Positions 44,030 through 55,170 of a DNA stretch of 64,000 bases are shown piece by piece. The translations under genes were made by a program, and so were the position numbers. Source of the DNA: Laetiporus sulphureus 93-53 (Eukaryota; Basidiomycota; Agaricomycetes; Polyporales; Laetiporaceae). The stretch lies in contig NW_024468537.1 of assembly GCF_001632365.1 (NCBI RefSeq), positions 235,887 through 299,886 of the forward strand. Direction: 5' to 3'. Positions within the stretch are counted from its first letter, which is position 1, and every line of letters begins with the position of its first letter. Below the pieces are notes generated by a model, which was given only the letters and a program-made list of their open reading frames with translations, was not told the origin of the DNA and ran no database searches.

Positions 44030-45120
44030 AAATATGACTACCTCGAATGCTCTTACAGACAGCCAAATTATCTTTGGATTGTCCGCCTCGGTTATCTCCT
44101 TGCGTTCGCACTCTATCTGACATGCGGCGCTACAAGGGCAAGTTCAGGCTCCTCCCCATCTCGCTTGCGGGAGTTTGGGGGGCCCCATCCTATGGGTGGG
44201 ACATTGTGCTTCCTCCCGCCACCTCAGCCACATTTCAGCCACACATTTCAGACTCAGCCAATGTTAAACTCCGCACTCTTATTCCCCTCCAACTCCCTAT
44301 AGCGGCTGGGAGAAAACATGTGTAAATAACAGAGGTCGGATGCAAGCTGCCCCAAAGTAGTAGTTGGTGCTCCCTGAGTGCTATTTTTGTACTGACCTAA
44401 TCAGGAATCAAATATTACACCTATTGCATCGTGCAAATATGCTCAGCCCATCTACCCTCAAAGGAGAGTGCTTCTGATATCTGCACACTGGCAGAGGCAT
44501 TCCTTGTAAGGTCTGTCTATGACAACTTCAATGCTGCAATCAAAAACATGATACCAGGAGTCAAAAATGCAAAAGAGAGCCTCTCACATCTCACAGCTCC
44601 GGACTCAGTCACTCAACCATGGTGTCACCCTCAATGATCTGCACTGCTCTAGATAGCCATGGAAATCCTCACCATTGAATCATGCTGTTGAGTGCCGTTT
44701 ATTGATGCCTTGCCGTAGCAGGACTCTTGTAACCACTGTTATCAATGAATGTTAGAGTTGCCGGAAATTTATTACAGGCACCTATCAATAATCTATTTTC
44801 TGGCCTTGCTGACTGCCAATTGGAGAAGGTCAGCCTCTGACCTCCGTTATTTACACATGTTTTCTCCCAGCCGCTATAGGGAGTTGGAGGGGAATAAGAG
44901 TGGGGAGTTCGAAATTAGTGATCACATCATGATCGAGCACATGGCTGATCGGTCTAGGATGTGGCACTGTATCCCTCCCTAGGATGGGGGCCCCCCAAAC
45001 TCCCGAAAGCGAGATGGGGAGGAGCCTGGGGCAAGCCAAAAAATGGACGGAATGGGTGTGCTGTCGGCCTCAGTCGCAATACGAACGATTGAGACGACGT
45101 ATAGCAAGGTGGCATTGCAG
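44030..45120 (+). pseudogene. Membrane-protein paralog, last-exon fragment split by a MITE
   Basis: The sequence at 44046-44144 (TATCTTTGGATTGTCCGCCT and what follows) copies the beginning of the last exon of paralogs 1 and 2. After the 884-base insertion, 45038-45120 continues with AATGGACGGAATGGGTGTG and ends CAAGGTGGCATTGCAG as in the parent exon, with an internal deletion. Confidence 0.75.
44145..45028. mobile_element. Mutator-like MITE with 190-bp inverted repeats
   Basis: The ends CAGGCTCCTCCCCATCTCGC are inverted at 45007-45028, and the inverted repeats extend about 190 bases on each side (44145-44335, 44845-45028). The flanks GGGCAAGTT (44136-44144) and GGGCAAGCC (45029-45037) form a 9-bp duplication with two C-to-T changes. 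Long TIRs with a 9-bp duplication fit Mutator-like elements. The 500-base middle has no transposase. Confidence 0.8.
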
Positions 45121-45129
45121 GTAGTTTCA

Positions 45130-45830
45130 AGTTCACTAGCACTTGAAAGCGAGCGAGAGGAACGTCGATAGCAGCTGGTGACCGAGTCGCAGGACGAGGT
45201 GTCTCCAGTCGGCTCCCAGTCTCAGCATGCTGGCAGGAGCGTGGAGGATACGATTACGACGCCCGTGGTATCGGCCACTTGCCGTGCTGTGGCTCGGGCA
45301 GTCATGGGATCAAGGCGGGTGCGTCATAGGCTTGGGCGGAAGCAAATCGATCGGCGAGCACGGATAGACCTCCGGAGAGGAGCGAGTCGGTCATCTCTGT
45401 AAGCTGGGGCAGTCGAGAGCGAAGGGCGGGCAGCCAAGCTCTACGTCGCGCCCTATACTGTAGCAAAGGTGCTATGCATGGCAGCATGTATAACAGGAGC
45501 CGTTTTCCGCACCGTCGTCTATGTTATAATGTCTGGATGGGTAGCATGTCTTAAGGCTGGCGACTTATTGCGTCAGTGTCGGTAGTGAGCGAGATACGTC
45601 GAGAACAGCCAGTGACGGAGTCGCTGGGCAGCCGAGAGAGGCGAGAACAAAACGAGGCAGGGAGAGGGGAGGATACGATGCCCTCGGCGAGCGGCTGAGG
45701 CAGGCATGGACTACGGGTGAGGATGCGTCATAGGCTTGGGCGGGAGCAACCAACCGAGAGGAGCAAGTCGAGAGAGCGGAACACAGTCTCAGCAAACTTG
45801 GGCAGTGAAGGTCAGCCTACGCGCGCTGCC
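45130..45830 (+). repeat. Diverged tandem duplication of about 300 bp
   Basis: Two GC-rich units (about 45150-45440 and 45585-45830) share blocks such as GTGCGTCATAGGCTTGGGCG, GAGGATACGAT and GGGCAGTSRA. No convincing gene lies in them. Confidence 0.5.
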
Positions 45831-46179
45831 GAGTTTTGTTCAGATGGCGGCCGAGCGCCGGCAGTGGGGAAATGCATGCCGAATCGGTGCCACGGGCATG
45901 CATCGATCACGTCCCGACAGCCCCCGCCGCCCGCGCCTGCCCAATAAGGGACGGCTTGGCGGGAGTGCCTGGACGTTTGCCGCCAAGGAGTGGATTCGAT
46001 TGGATGGGCGCCGAGGTGGCCAAGATCTATCGTGCCAGCAGCTTCCCACTCGCCGCAGCAGCCCTCCCTGCTCTCAACGCTGTACACTACCCTTCTTGCC
46101 GACGCTCCTTCTGTGCTGTCCCGCGATTCTCACTGCGCACGCTGCCTCGTCGATCACACTTAATCGCTTGTCCGCCGCG

Positions 46180-48529
46180 ATGCCGTTGAACCTCGCTCTC
46201 TGTCAGAGACATCCCCGCTACGCCCTCCTCCTCGCCTTCGTCCTCCTCTCCACCTTCTTCCTCCTCTCCCCTGACGGCGCACTCGATCCCCGTTCAAGTC
46301 GCAATGCTGTCCGTGTGGCATCTGCCGACGCCAGCCTACCCGTCCGCGTTGCTGCCTCCGAGGCTCGATACCAGCGGATCGTCCGCCGCCGAAAAGACAT
46401 GATTCACAAATATGGCCCAAGGCCCCAAGACGTCACTATGTGCGTCGCGTACAAGCTCTAAAGAAAACAACCCGCTCATACGTATGTTCAGGTTCCCGCC
46501 AGACCGCGAGCCATGGCCCGCATACACTGTCTGTAAGTCCCTTCTATCATCCTTTTTCCTTATGTCTCCTTTCCTTCTGTCTGCCCTCTTCATTCTGCAC
46601 CTCCCGCACTCTGCTCGCCTCTCCCGCTTTCGATCCCGAACGAGTTCTCCCCAGTCTGCGCTCTCCAGCCATCTGCCAGCCCAAGCCCGCCCTCCCCTCG
46701 CCAAGCGTCGTGCCCTCCCTGTCTCCCAGACTCCCTAACTCGTCACCCCACCGCTTTCGCCCCTTCAGCCGGTCCCATCTGCCAAATCAATTGCGATCCA
46801 GCGCCCATCCCACTTTCGTCCCCGCGCCGCCTTGCGCGACCGACCATGCCATGATGCTCCGAGATCCCATCTTGGCAGGGGGCCATCAGCTTGCGCCGGT
46901 GCACCGCCTTTGCGCGCGCGGCGCCTCCTATGGCGATGGGCGGTACGATCTGCGCTCTGTCGGTGCGGAGACGACTTTGTGCGATGGGATGGCATCGCGA
47001 GGACGAGGGCGGGAGGTCCGTAGAGGATGACTCCCGGCGAATGTGGGGAGTCCAGGAAGGACTTGGCGGGTAACGCGGGCCTGCTGTGGGCGCTGGTCGT
47101 GCGTTCTGCTAGTCGACTTTCTTCGCGAGCGTGCATGATGNNNNNNNNNNNNNNNNNNNNNNNNNNNNNNNNNNNNNNNNNNNNNNNNNNNNNNNNNNNN
47201 NNNNNNNNNNNNNNNNNNNNNNNNNNNNNNNNNNNNNNNNNNNNNNNNNNNNNNNNNNNNNNNNNCGTGCCATACAGTCTACGCTTCCCCATTCAAGTGC
47301 ATCCACTCATCAAATCTGTATTCGCCGTCGTCCGCGTACCATATCCCCTCGGGCGCGGACTCGCGAGTCCAGCTTCGGTCCTCCGCATACCTCCGCTTTT
47401 CATGTGCTCCCCCCATTCATCCTTTTTTTGTTGAAGGTCTTCAGATTCTCGTTTGACATACGCATGCTGATGTTTTGACTGCTACAGGGGACTTCTTCCC
47501 GCCCGCGTTCAACTGCCCACACGAAGTCGAGCGGCTCGGTTCGCTCGGAGACGGCGGCAAATGGGTCTGCGGGCTCTCGCGCGTGCAGGACAAGCCCGAC
47601 TGCGTGGTGTACTCCTTCGGGCTCGACTGGGACTCGTCGTTCGAGGCGGACCTGCTCGCGGAGACGAGGCATTGCGAGGTGTGGGGGTACGATTATGTCG
47701 CGCCGGGCTTTGGAGGGTCCGTGTCGAGGAGCGTGAGGCCGCGCACGCATTTTGCGAGGCTGGGGTTGGGCGCGGCGGATTCGCATGGGAAGACGGATGA
47801 GCCGAAGATGTGGACCCTGGAGAGTTTGATGCGCGCGAATGGTGAGTGACTCCTTAGTGGCGTGCGTTCAGCGTCTTTGAAGATGCTGATGCTGATCGGT
47901 GCGGTCGCACAGGCCATACGCATATTGACATCTTGCACATCGACATCGAGGGCTGGGAGTTTGAAGTGCTGCGCGCGATGATGCGCGATTTTCTTGGTGT
48001 GAGGCATGAGGGGTTGGAGGGCGCGGAGGGGGAGGTGGAGCGCGGTGTGCTCCCGTTTGGACAGCTCTTGATTGAGTTTCATGTGTGGCATCAGCGGTTT
48101 GCGGATTTCCTTGCGTTTTGGGAGATGCTGGAGGCTGCGGGGCTGCGGCCGTTTATGTCGGAGGTGAGCGTTGTCTGGGCTGTTCAAGATGTGTAGGCTG
48201 ATGTGTGGTGTAGGTGAACCTTGTGTATGCGAATTATAACCGGCAGAGCGGCGTCGAGCTCGCAGATGTGCGTAGGCCGTTTATTTATGCGCGTCCACCT
48301 TCGTTGTGACACTTACACTGACACATGCTATCCTCATGCGCAGTATTCTTTCCTCAACATCCGCGGCGACAACGCGTTCATCTCAGATGGGATCACACGG
48401 ATAGATCCCGAGGACGCCGTCGCCGCTGCCGCCGTCGCAGAAGCGCAAGCGGACGCGGACGAGCCGGACATCAGGAACGTCCGACACGCGATTGTGCAGC
48501 CCGCGGCGGACCACCGGAGGGCGGTATGA
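46180..48529 (+). CDS. Type II membrane protein with methyltransferase-like domain (six exons)
   Basis: Proposed exons: 46180-46439, 46492-46532, 47488-47841, 47913-48163, 48214-48267, 48344-48529. All joins are GT-AG and in frame, giving 381 residues. A short basic N-terminus is followed by one membrane anchor (ALLLAFVLLSTFFLLSP), so the bulk probably faces a secretory lumen or the outside. The domain part reads WDFFPPAFNCPHEV, GSLGDGGKWVCGLSRV, DCVVYSFGLDWDSSFEADLL, HIDILHIDIEGWEFEVLRAM, QLLIEFHVWHQRF and YSFLNIRGDNAF. This pattern is found in a fungal family annotated as methyltransferase domain (MTase_24/FkbM-like) proteins; the reaction is unknown to me. Codon use is GC-rich, unlike the decayed neighbours. 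Intron 2 (46533-47487, 955 bases) is very long for such a fungus and contains an assembly gap. Confidence 0.85.
47141..47265. other. Assembly gap (125 N) inside intron 2
   Basis: A run of N. Frames drawn through it should be ignored. Confidence 1.
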
Positions 48530-49630
48530 GCCCTGTGGTCCCTGTGGCCCGAGGCTTCTTTGTATGCGCATATATGATTTATCGTGAGCATGCTTGTGCT
48601 TTTTTGTGTTGGGTGTGAGTGAGAGATGCTGAAGAGCGCCTTGGGCGTGGATTGAAGGTATATGCGTGCATTGGCTGATTCAAGAGCTGCATCGGAGCTC
48701 TCTCAATGAAAATCGAATCGTGGATTGCTTGCTCCGTATCCCCGCCTCTTATACCTCCCCCCTTCGTCGCCTCATCGTGTCTTCTCTGCGCCAGACACAA
48801 CACATATACACATATACACACCCACTCCGACGAACTGGACGTCCTGCCCCGCGCTTCGCTTCGCTTCAGTACTATAGCCCTAATGGCGTACGTACGTTAT
48901 GAACCCCCCAGACCACCTACATCTTTGCCTGGCCGTAGCTGGCTGGCGCTGTATTTGTTCCCGCCGATCTCGCGTCTCGCTTGATATATGCACATATGAG
49001 CTGTTATGAATGTACTTATTTATGCGCGTTCGTGTTCGTGCGTGTGGCTTTCTCATGTAGAGTTGGCATTCGTCGCAATGTAACGGGCCGCTTACAACGC
49101 AGTTCACACTACAGAGCTAAATGTCGGCAGACGAGTTGCAACAGAGATGCCAGGAGTTAAACGTTGACGGGGAACCGATGTGAGGAAAGGCGAATGAAGG
49201 AGTCCCAGCGGAGTCAGACAAGGGGAGCGCAAGGAGGTTGTCTTCGAGTTCGCCCTTCCCCTAGCGCGCCAGTGACGTAGTGGACTCCGATAGTGACTTT
49301 GCACTCTCAGGTGCAGAACAGTTGAAATTCCTCTCTTGGACTCTTCTCACCTCGAGTCCCCGCTACGGCTGGGCGTGTCTTCTTAACTAAGTATACTTCT
49401 CCGCATCTTGCTTCTCGCCTCCCAGGTAGGGTTATTTCGTCAGAGATTTCGGCATTATGAAAAGACGGTACTGTATAGTAAGATCCTCTGAATCGCATAA
49501 AAGGAAGACCCAAATGTCATGTTAAAATGCTGTGGTGAATCCAACGCAGCCTTCCTCGCTGCGGAAGACCAACAGGTCAGCTTCAAAAAGACCATCGCAC
49601 CACGATGGGAACGACAAATTGTACTACGCA
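48530..49630. other. Intergenic, nothing recognised
   Basis: This lies between the convergent ends of the methyltransferase-like gene and membrane-protein paralog 3. No ORF with recognisable features was found. Confidence 0.5.
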
Positions 49631-51943
49631 TTACTCGTTATCCTTCCCGTCTACGCGAGTGTACTCCACGTCTACCAAAGTCACATTGCTGGCACCGTGA
49701 TCAAGACTGATGGTCTCCAGCATGCCTGCTCTTCGTAAATCGCTCGTGGCAGGCTCGCCAACGCTCGCGATGCGCTTTCGCAGATCCGCATGCTCTGCGG
49801 TCAGCCAGATGACGTGCAGCGGGCCCATTCCGTCCAACATGTAACTCGCTTTCGTTGCTCCGTATGTCAGGAAGATTGCCAAAACGAGAAGCAGGACAGA
49901 TGCGACGAAGCCGAAGAATAACTGCCAATTTGTCAGATTGAAAGACTGGCGACTCGGAAGGGCTTACTGGTATAGGGTTAATCTATGAGCAGCGAGGTGA
50001 GTTGGTGCATGTCACGAGCATTCAATATAGATCGTACGTTTAGACGGGATACAGTCTGAGCGACGACCGTAGATCCGCGGACGATTGACGTGTCATTCCC
50101 TGGTTGGCCCGAAGGCAAGAGATGGACGCCTGAGGGATGAGACGGCGTCAACAAACAAGTGTGTTGCGAGAAATAGTGCTGAACTTCTCACTGGCCCAGA
50201 ATACGGAGGCGCTCAGATCGCCTTTGCCACGGAAACCTTTTCAGCTACGAATCTCACTCGCTGAAATTAAACACGGCTCACTGAGTGTGTTCTCAAACTG
50301 TGTCAACGTGACGTTACCGCCGAGGGGCTGACCGAGCGCAGTCATGATATACCTGCAAGCAGATCAGCATGTACATCATGACGGGGATCATCACACGTAA
50401 CTCGTCGATTTGAGACGTAGGTAAGGGTTCACCATTCGCGTTCGGCAGCGCGTAACCATTATAATACGCGCCGTTGATGGGGTCATCCAGCATACTGGCC
50501 CACTGCAACAGTATTGAGCTCCGATACTGCAATAATGCACGATTTGAGTACGCACTACGTCCGCCTGGAGATCTTCCCTCTGATCTGTGGAGTTCTGCAA
50601 TCCTGGCTTCCATTCGGACCATGCAGATGATCGGTTGATCGCTCTTCCAGGCTCTATAGCTAAAACGTATCTCGAACCCGTATCTACGATGGCTTTGGTA
50701 GGAGTCCATGAGAGTGTGCATCCGATAACCTGCAGATTCGTGTAGTTGTAGCCTGTGTAGATTAGTTGACTGCCATTGACGATATGGGGAGGCGCACATA
50801 CCCGAGACGTACGATCCTGCATTTCCCTGACTGTCCACCACATCAAATGTCGTGAGAAATACGGCATTACGTCCCTGAAGTATAGCAGGGACATTCAGTG
50901 TCACATCGACAAGGAGGGCCAGGTACTGACTAGGGGTAAGCCAGTGTGCAAATTCGGATCAAACCAGGTGTCGTGTATTACTCTCCCGGAATCTGTGTCG
51001 ACATTGGCACACCGACAACTGCGGTAGTATAGAATACATTTTACCGAGGATCCCCCAGAAAAAGAAGGTCATGTCGTAGTTATCGTATATTGCATTGGCC
51101 TTCCAATAATATTCTTCTCCTAGTACGTTTGAACTTGTTGCTGTAGTATTCGGCACGTTGAAGCATTCTACTTCAGCAGTCGTGGCATTGACCGTGGTAT
51201 TGCCCACACCATCGTTCGGGTCCAGTATGTCATATAACGTGGGATTGGCGAGACCTAGTGTTGACTGATTGCCGACGATCGAGAGGTACGGCAGCAGCTG
51301 GATCGCTGTTGACCAACTGCCGTTAACGTCAGGGCTACGATGCATCAGCAGTAGAATGTAAACAAGCCAAGGACAGACAAACCCAGTGAGATAGTCGATT
51401 TGCGGCATGCCCGCCGTCAAATTGACCGGCAGTGCATCTGATTGGTCGGATGTATCCATGGAAAACAGGGACGAAGTGCTGATATGGAGCACATAAAGAC
51501 ACACTAAGTAGATAGTGATAGAAAGAGTACCGGGAACTGCAGCAGGGATAGAGAATTGCCTCCCTAGAGTCAAAAGTGCTGACCCTAGACCTGTCCAAGC
51601 TGTTGAGACATCATGGACGGCTGTGACGTTCTTTGGCCGAAGAAGCACGCGATTGAGGGAAAGGTGCTGAGTGATGAACAGTAGACAGGCAACATATGTC
51701 TATCACATATCAAGCAAATGAAGTTAGTGATCTCGGCGACTCCAATACAGTGGCACTAACCACTATGAACATTTGAGACACAGCAGAAATGCGACTGGAT
51801 ACAGCACCAGCACGAGCCACGGAGACAGTTACTGCATGTTCAGCACCACACGCCCAGGTGACGACCAAGCCCACATGCAAAAGCACCAGCAGCATATGCA
51901 GCATGATCAATAATCCATATAGTATCTTGCTGCGATTCGACAT
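49631..51943 (-). CDS. Multi-exon membrane protein, paralog 3
   Basis: Exon 1 starts ATG 51943 (MSNRSKILYGLLIMLHMLLV, with WACGAEHAVTVSVARAGAV). The next exon (about 50959-51690) joins two helices and the loop domain in one frame: ALPVNLTAGMPQIDYLTGFV, TLGLANPTLYDILDPNDGVG, with several N-x-T sequons. Further exons read ILQGRNAVFLTTFDVVDSQG, NLQVIGCTLSWTPTKAIVDT and, at the end, ASYMLDGMGPLHVIWLTAEH and EPATSDLRRAGMLETISLD. Order and motifs are the same as in paralogs 1 and 2, but divergence is high, so this is an older duplicate. Probable role: integral membrane protein of unknown function. Confidence 0.6.
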
Positions 51944-52495
51944 CTCAAGTGATGAGACTGAGTAAAGGATAGGAGCCGGCGCGGGTAAAGAACTGGTGAA
52001 AATCAGGATGTTGATGGAAGGTAATATGAATCCCATGTAAAATATACGCTCGGTGACATATGACCAAGCCAGCTGTCCATTTGACGTTGGCAGTGCATGG
52101 TAACAAACGCTGGTTGATGTTGGTGAAACTCGTCGCATATGCCACGAATTTAGCCTTGAATATCGGTCTGGAGCATCGAGTCATGTCTTCGTCTTGATCA
52201 ACAATTGGGCGAAGACAGATGTCACCGGATCCCGAATGATTTCGATGATGACCCTGGTTACTAGCAACTATAGTGATCGTGAAGCCCGTTGCCGTCCTCA
52301 TGCTAGTGTGGCTGAGCGAGTAACGTTTGCCGCGCTTGTGGCTTTTTTTCGCGCTTGTGGCGCGCTTGTGCCAGCCGGGGGTTGACCCCCGCGTGCTCTT
52401 CCTCCATCCGCAATTTTAATGGCAGTTGCTGGGCGCGTGCTCTTTTCGTCCCTCGTTTGAGCACTGTCCCGTCCATCGTCCGCGTACTCACGATC

Positions 52496-52720
52496 TTACC
52501 CTTGGTGGTTATCGCCTGCTCTCTGGTTGCATTCGGCCAAATGACGTGCAGCGGGCCCATTCCGTCCAACATATGATTCGCTCTCGTAACTTCGTATATC
52601 AGAACGACTGCCAAGATGAGAAGCAGGATAGACACGACGAGGCCGAAGAATAGCTGACGATTTGCCAGATTGGAAGACTGGCGCCCCGGAAGGACTTACT
52701 GGTATAGGGTTCACTGCTAC
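52496..52720 (-). pseudogene. Membrane-protein paralog 4, last-exon fragment
   Basis: The minus strand reads LLLILAVVLIYEVTRANHML followed by DGMGPLHVIW, matching the last exon of paralog 3. It is followed by unrelated low-complexity sequence (repeated CGCGCTTGTGG near 52335-52375). Only this exon is recognisable. Confidence 0.6.
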
Positions 52721-52989
52721 CTACGAACAGCGAGGTGAGTTGGTGGGTTCCATCACGCGAGCAATCAACGTGGCATAAAAACCGTGACATTGGCAACGAG
52801 TGGGTTACAAGAAAGGTCACCGGCTTGAAACCTAACTTATTATGAACTTATTGAGATCTTACTTACTTATATAAATGTAATTCCAAGTCAGTAAGTGTCC
52901 GAGGACCGCAAGTGACTCGGGATTTTCCTGATGCAGAGGAGCACCACTTCCTCAAATACACAGCTGGGTCCTCTGGTAATGATTAGGGG
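52721..52989. other. Intergenic sequence before copia element E
   Basis: No gene is recognised. Confidence 0.4.
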
Positions 52990-53194
52990 TGTTGAGAATG
53001 CCCGGAGTGTAGAGATCGCCAGAATTCGGAACGGCGAGTGAGCGGGATGAGTGAGTGGGGCAAGGAGAGCTCGGGCTTGTATGCTGAGCTCCCTAATTCG
53101 GATTATCATATATATAAGTACAGATATGGAAATATTATGTAATGTGGCGCCAGCCACAACGACTTCGCTGGGTGCTCTCGGATTGCTTCCTCCG
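52990..53194. repeat. Element E extra LTR with inverted interior
   Basis: 18 bases in direct orientation (TGTTGAGAATGCCCGGAG, 52990-53007) are followed by 187 bases that are the reverse complement of the rest of the LTR (53008-53194, starting TGTAGAG and ending CTCCG). The breakpoint pentamer CGGAG is present on both sides (53003-53007 and, inverted, 53190-53194). A complete LTR follows directly, creating a palindrome of nearly 400 bases. Confidence 0.85.
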
Positions 53195-53393
53195 TGTTGG
53201 GAATGCCCGGAGGGAGCAATCCGAGAGCACCCAGTGAAGTCGTTGTGGCTGGCGCCACATTACATAATATTTTTTATATGTACTTATATATAAGATAATC
53301 CGAATTAGGGAGCTCAGCATACAAGCCCGAGCTCTCCTTGCCCCACTCACTCATCCCGCTCACTTGCCGTTCCGAATTCTGGTGAACTCTACA
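53195..53393 (+). repeat. Element E 5' LTR (Ty1/copia)
   Basis: The 199-base LTR runs from TGTTGGGAATGCC to CTCTACA. It is followed by GGTTATGAGCCC, a plausible primer-binding site. A TATA-like stretch (ACTTATATATAAG) lies near 53281-53293. Confidence 0.85.
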
Positions 53394-53494
53394 GGTTATG
53401 AGCCCCAGAGGTGCTGTATAAACACATACTACAACTATATGAGCCTATCAGCAAAAATCTACGAGTGATATATAAAAAGTGCAAAATTACCCCT

Positions 53495-54350
53495 ATGCCG
53501 AAGAAGACTGACCATGCGGATTCTCACAATCCGTACCGCATGCCATACCTCACGGAGGACAATTGGCTTCCGTGGAAGAGGCATGTGCAGCATGTATGGA
53601 AGAGGAAGCATCTTACCAAATATGTGACCGGTGAGATTCCGATTCCACAGTCCCTGCCGGATACAGCGATGGCAGAAGAGAAGGCGGCGAGGGAAGCAGA
53701 GATCGCAGATTGGAAAGACAAGGACAGTGAAGCAGCAGAGGTTATGTTGATGTTCATGGCCAACAATCAGCTCATTCATGTGAGCGAGTCGAGAACATCA
53801 CATGAGATTTGGGAGAGTCTTAGGATCGTAAAGGAGAAGCCAGGCCATCACGGTCTTCTGGCGCACCAGCGTACATTATATCAATCTCGAGCTCCAGATG
53901 ACAAGGACATGGATGACTGGCTGAAAGAGCTGTGTCAGCTTCAGGAGGAGCTCCACCAGATGGGAAAGCTCATCCCAGACGATGAGTTCGTTTCAATCAT
54001 CCTCATGTCGCTACCAGAATCCTGGGATTCATTCACGAATTTCTATTTCGGAGCAGCAGGAGGCCAGCCACAGTCTGGCACTGGAAACCAGATTATGTCA
54101 CAAGATCTCATCACAGTCATTCACAATGAGAACTGCCGCTGGAAGAGCCGAGATACCGAGCAGGCTGCCACAGGCACCTCGCAGACTCAAGCCCTCTTCA
54201 CCCAGAATGCGGAGTGGAAGAAGGACAAGAGTGTGATGAGGCCATGTGGCATCTGCGGTCGCAAGAAACACATCACGTGAGATTGCAAGTTCTGCGGACA
54301 TCCCGAGATAAAAGGCGGAAACTGCAGGAAGTGGGGGCACAAGACCTTGC
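53495..54350 (+). pseudogene. gag: Element E gag
   Basis: Start is ATG 53495 (MPKKTDHADSHNPYRMPYLT). The copia Gag core follows: WKRHVQHVWKRKHLTKYVTG, SEAAEVMLMFMANNQLIHVS, LYQSRAPDDKDMDDWLKELC, LIPDDEFVSIILMSLPESW. A cysteine-rich end reads CGICGRKKHIT-stop-DCKFCGH and then CRKWGHKTLQC. The TGA at 54278-54280 stands where Arg is expected in a zinc-knuckle region. Gag and Pol appear to be in one frame, as in many copia elements. Confidence 0.85.
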
Positions 54351-55170
54351 AGTGCTATGCCCCTGGAGGAATCTTATCAGATAAGGTGCAAGATGAACTG
54401 CCCAAGAAGAAGTCGAAGTTCGAAGTGTGTGAGCGCAATGATTCACAGATTGCTAGATCAAGCCACGCCAAGAGGGATCAGGCGAGAATTGCAGAAGATG
54501 ATGATGATGAGAACTGTGTATCATTAGGTTCGGAAATTTCAGATGCTTCATTCTATGGTTGGTTTGCAGACTCTGGAAGCACCTCACACATCACCTCTCG
54601 ATGTGATGGTTTCCAGACATATGAGCCCTTAAGCGACCACTTGATCTCCGGGATAGGTCCAGTGCCTATCAAGGCTTTAGGCTGAGGCACTGTTGCCATA
54701 CGAAGTAAAGTGAGAAATCACATCATGAGGTTCAATCTTCGCAACATGCTACATGTGCCGACAGCATCCAGCAACCTTATATCCATTACACGGCTTAATG
54801 AAGCCAGTGGAAGGGTACACATGGGTGACAGTCATGTGTTAATCATGGATAAGCGCGGTGCTATGCTTGCTGTAGGTAAGAAACAAGGTCGACTTTATCA
54901 ATTAAATCTCGAGCCTGTTTCTACCGCTTCTGAATTAATATATGCCACACAGGAGAACACTCCTCACACCTGAAATGAGTGGCACAGAATTTATGGGCAT
55001 ATTGCAAAACCAGCACTTACACGGTTACACCAGGAGCACATGGTCGAAGGCCTAGAAATCGTGTCCAGTCCAGATGATATTGAGTGTGAATCATGTGTGC
55101 AAGCGAAAGCCATCAGGAAATCATTTCTGAGAGAGGCAGCGAAAAGAAGCACTGTCCTCAGAGAATGAAC
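54351..55170 (+). pseudogene. Element E pol: protease and pre-integrase region
   Basis: The protease active site is WFADSGSTSHITSRCDGF (DSG, about 54562-54615). The pre-integrase zinc region follows: LRNMLHVPTASSNLISITRL, EWHRIYGHIAKPALTRLHQ and CESCVQAKAIRKSF. TGA codons occur after KALG (54683-54685), after NTPHT (54971-54973) and before THTDVWGP (55166-55168). Confidence 0.85.

Noticed and set aside
46336..47292. Antisense and alternative-frame ORFs over the methyltransferase-like gene and its intron 2
   Set aside because: They are GC-rich shadows or Arg-rich frames, some through an N gap; the spliced gene explains the coding signal.
52990..53393. Palindrome as TIRs of a DNA transposon
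   Set aside because: The right half is a complete copia LTR followed by a primer-binding site and gag, and the left half starts with LTR sequence in direct orientation.
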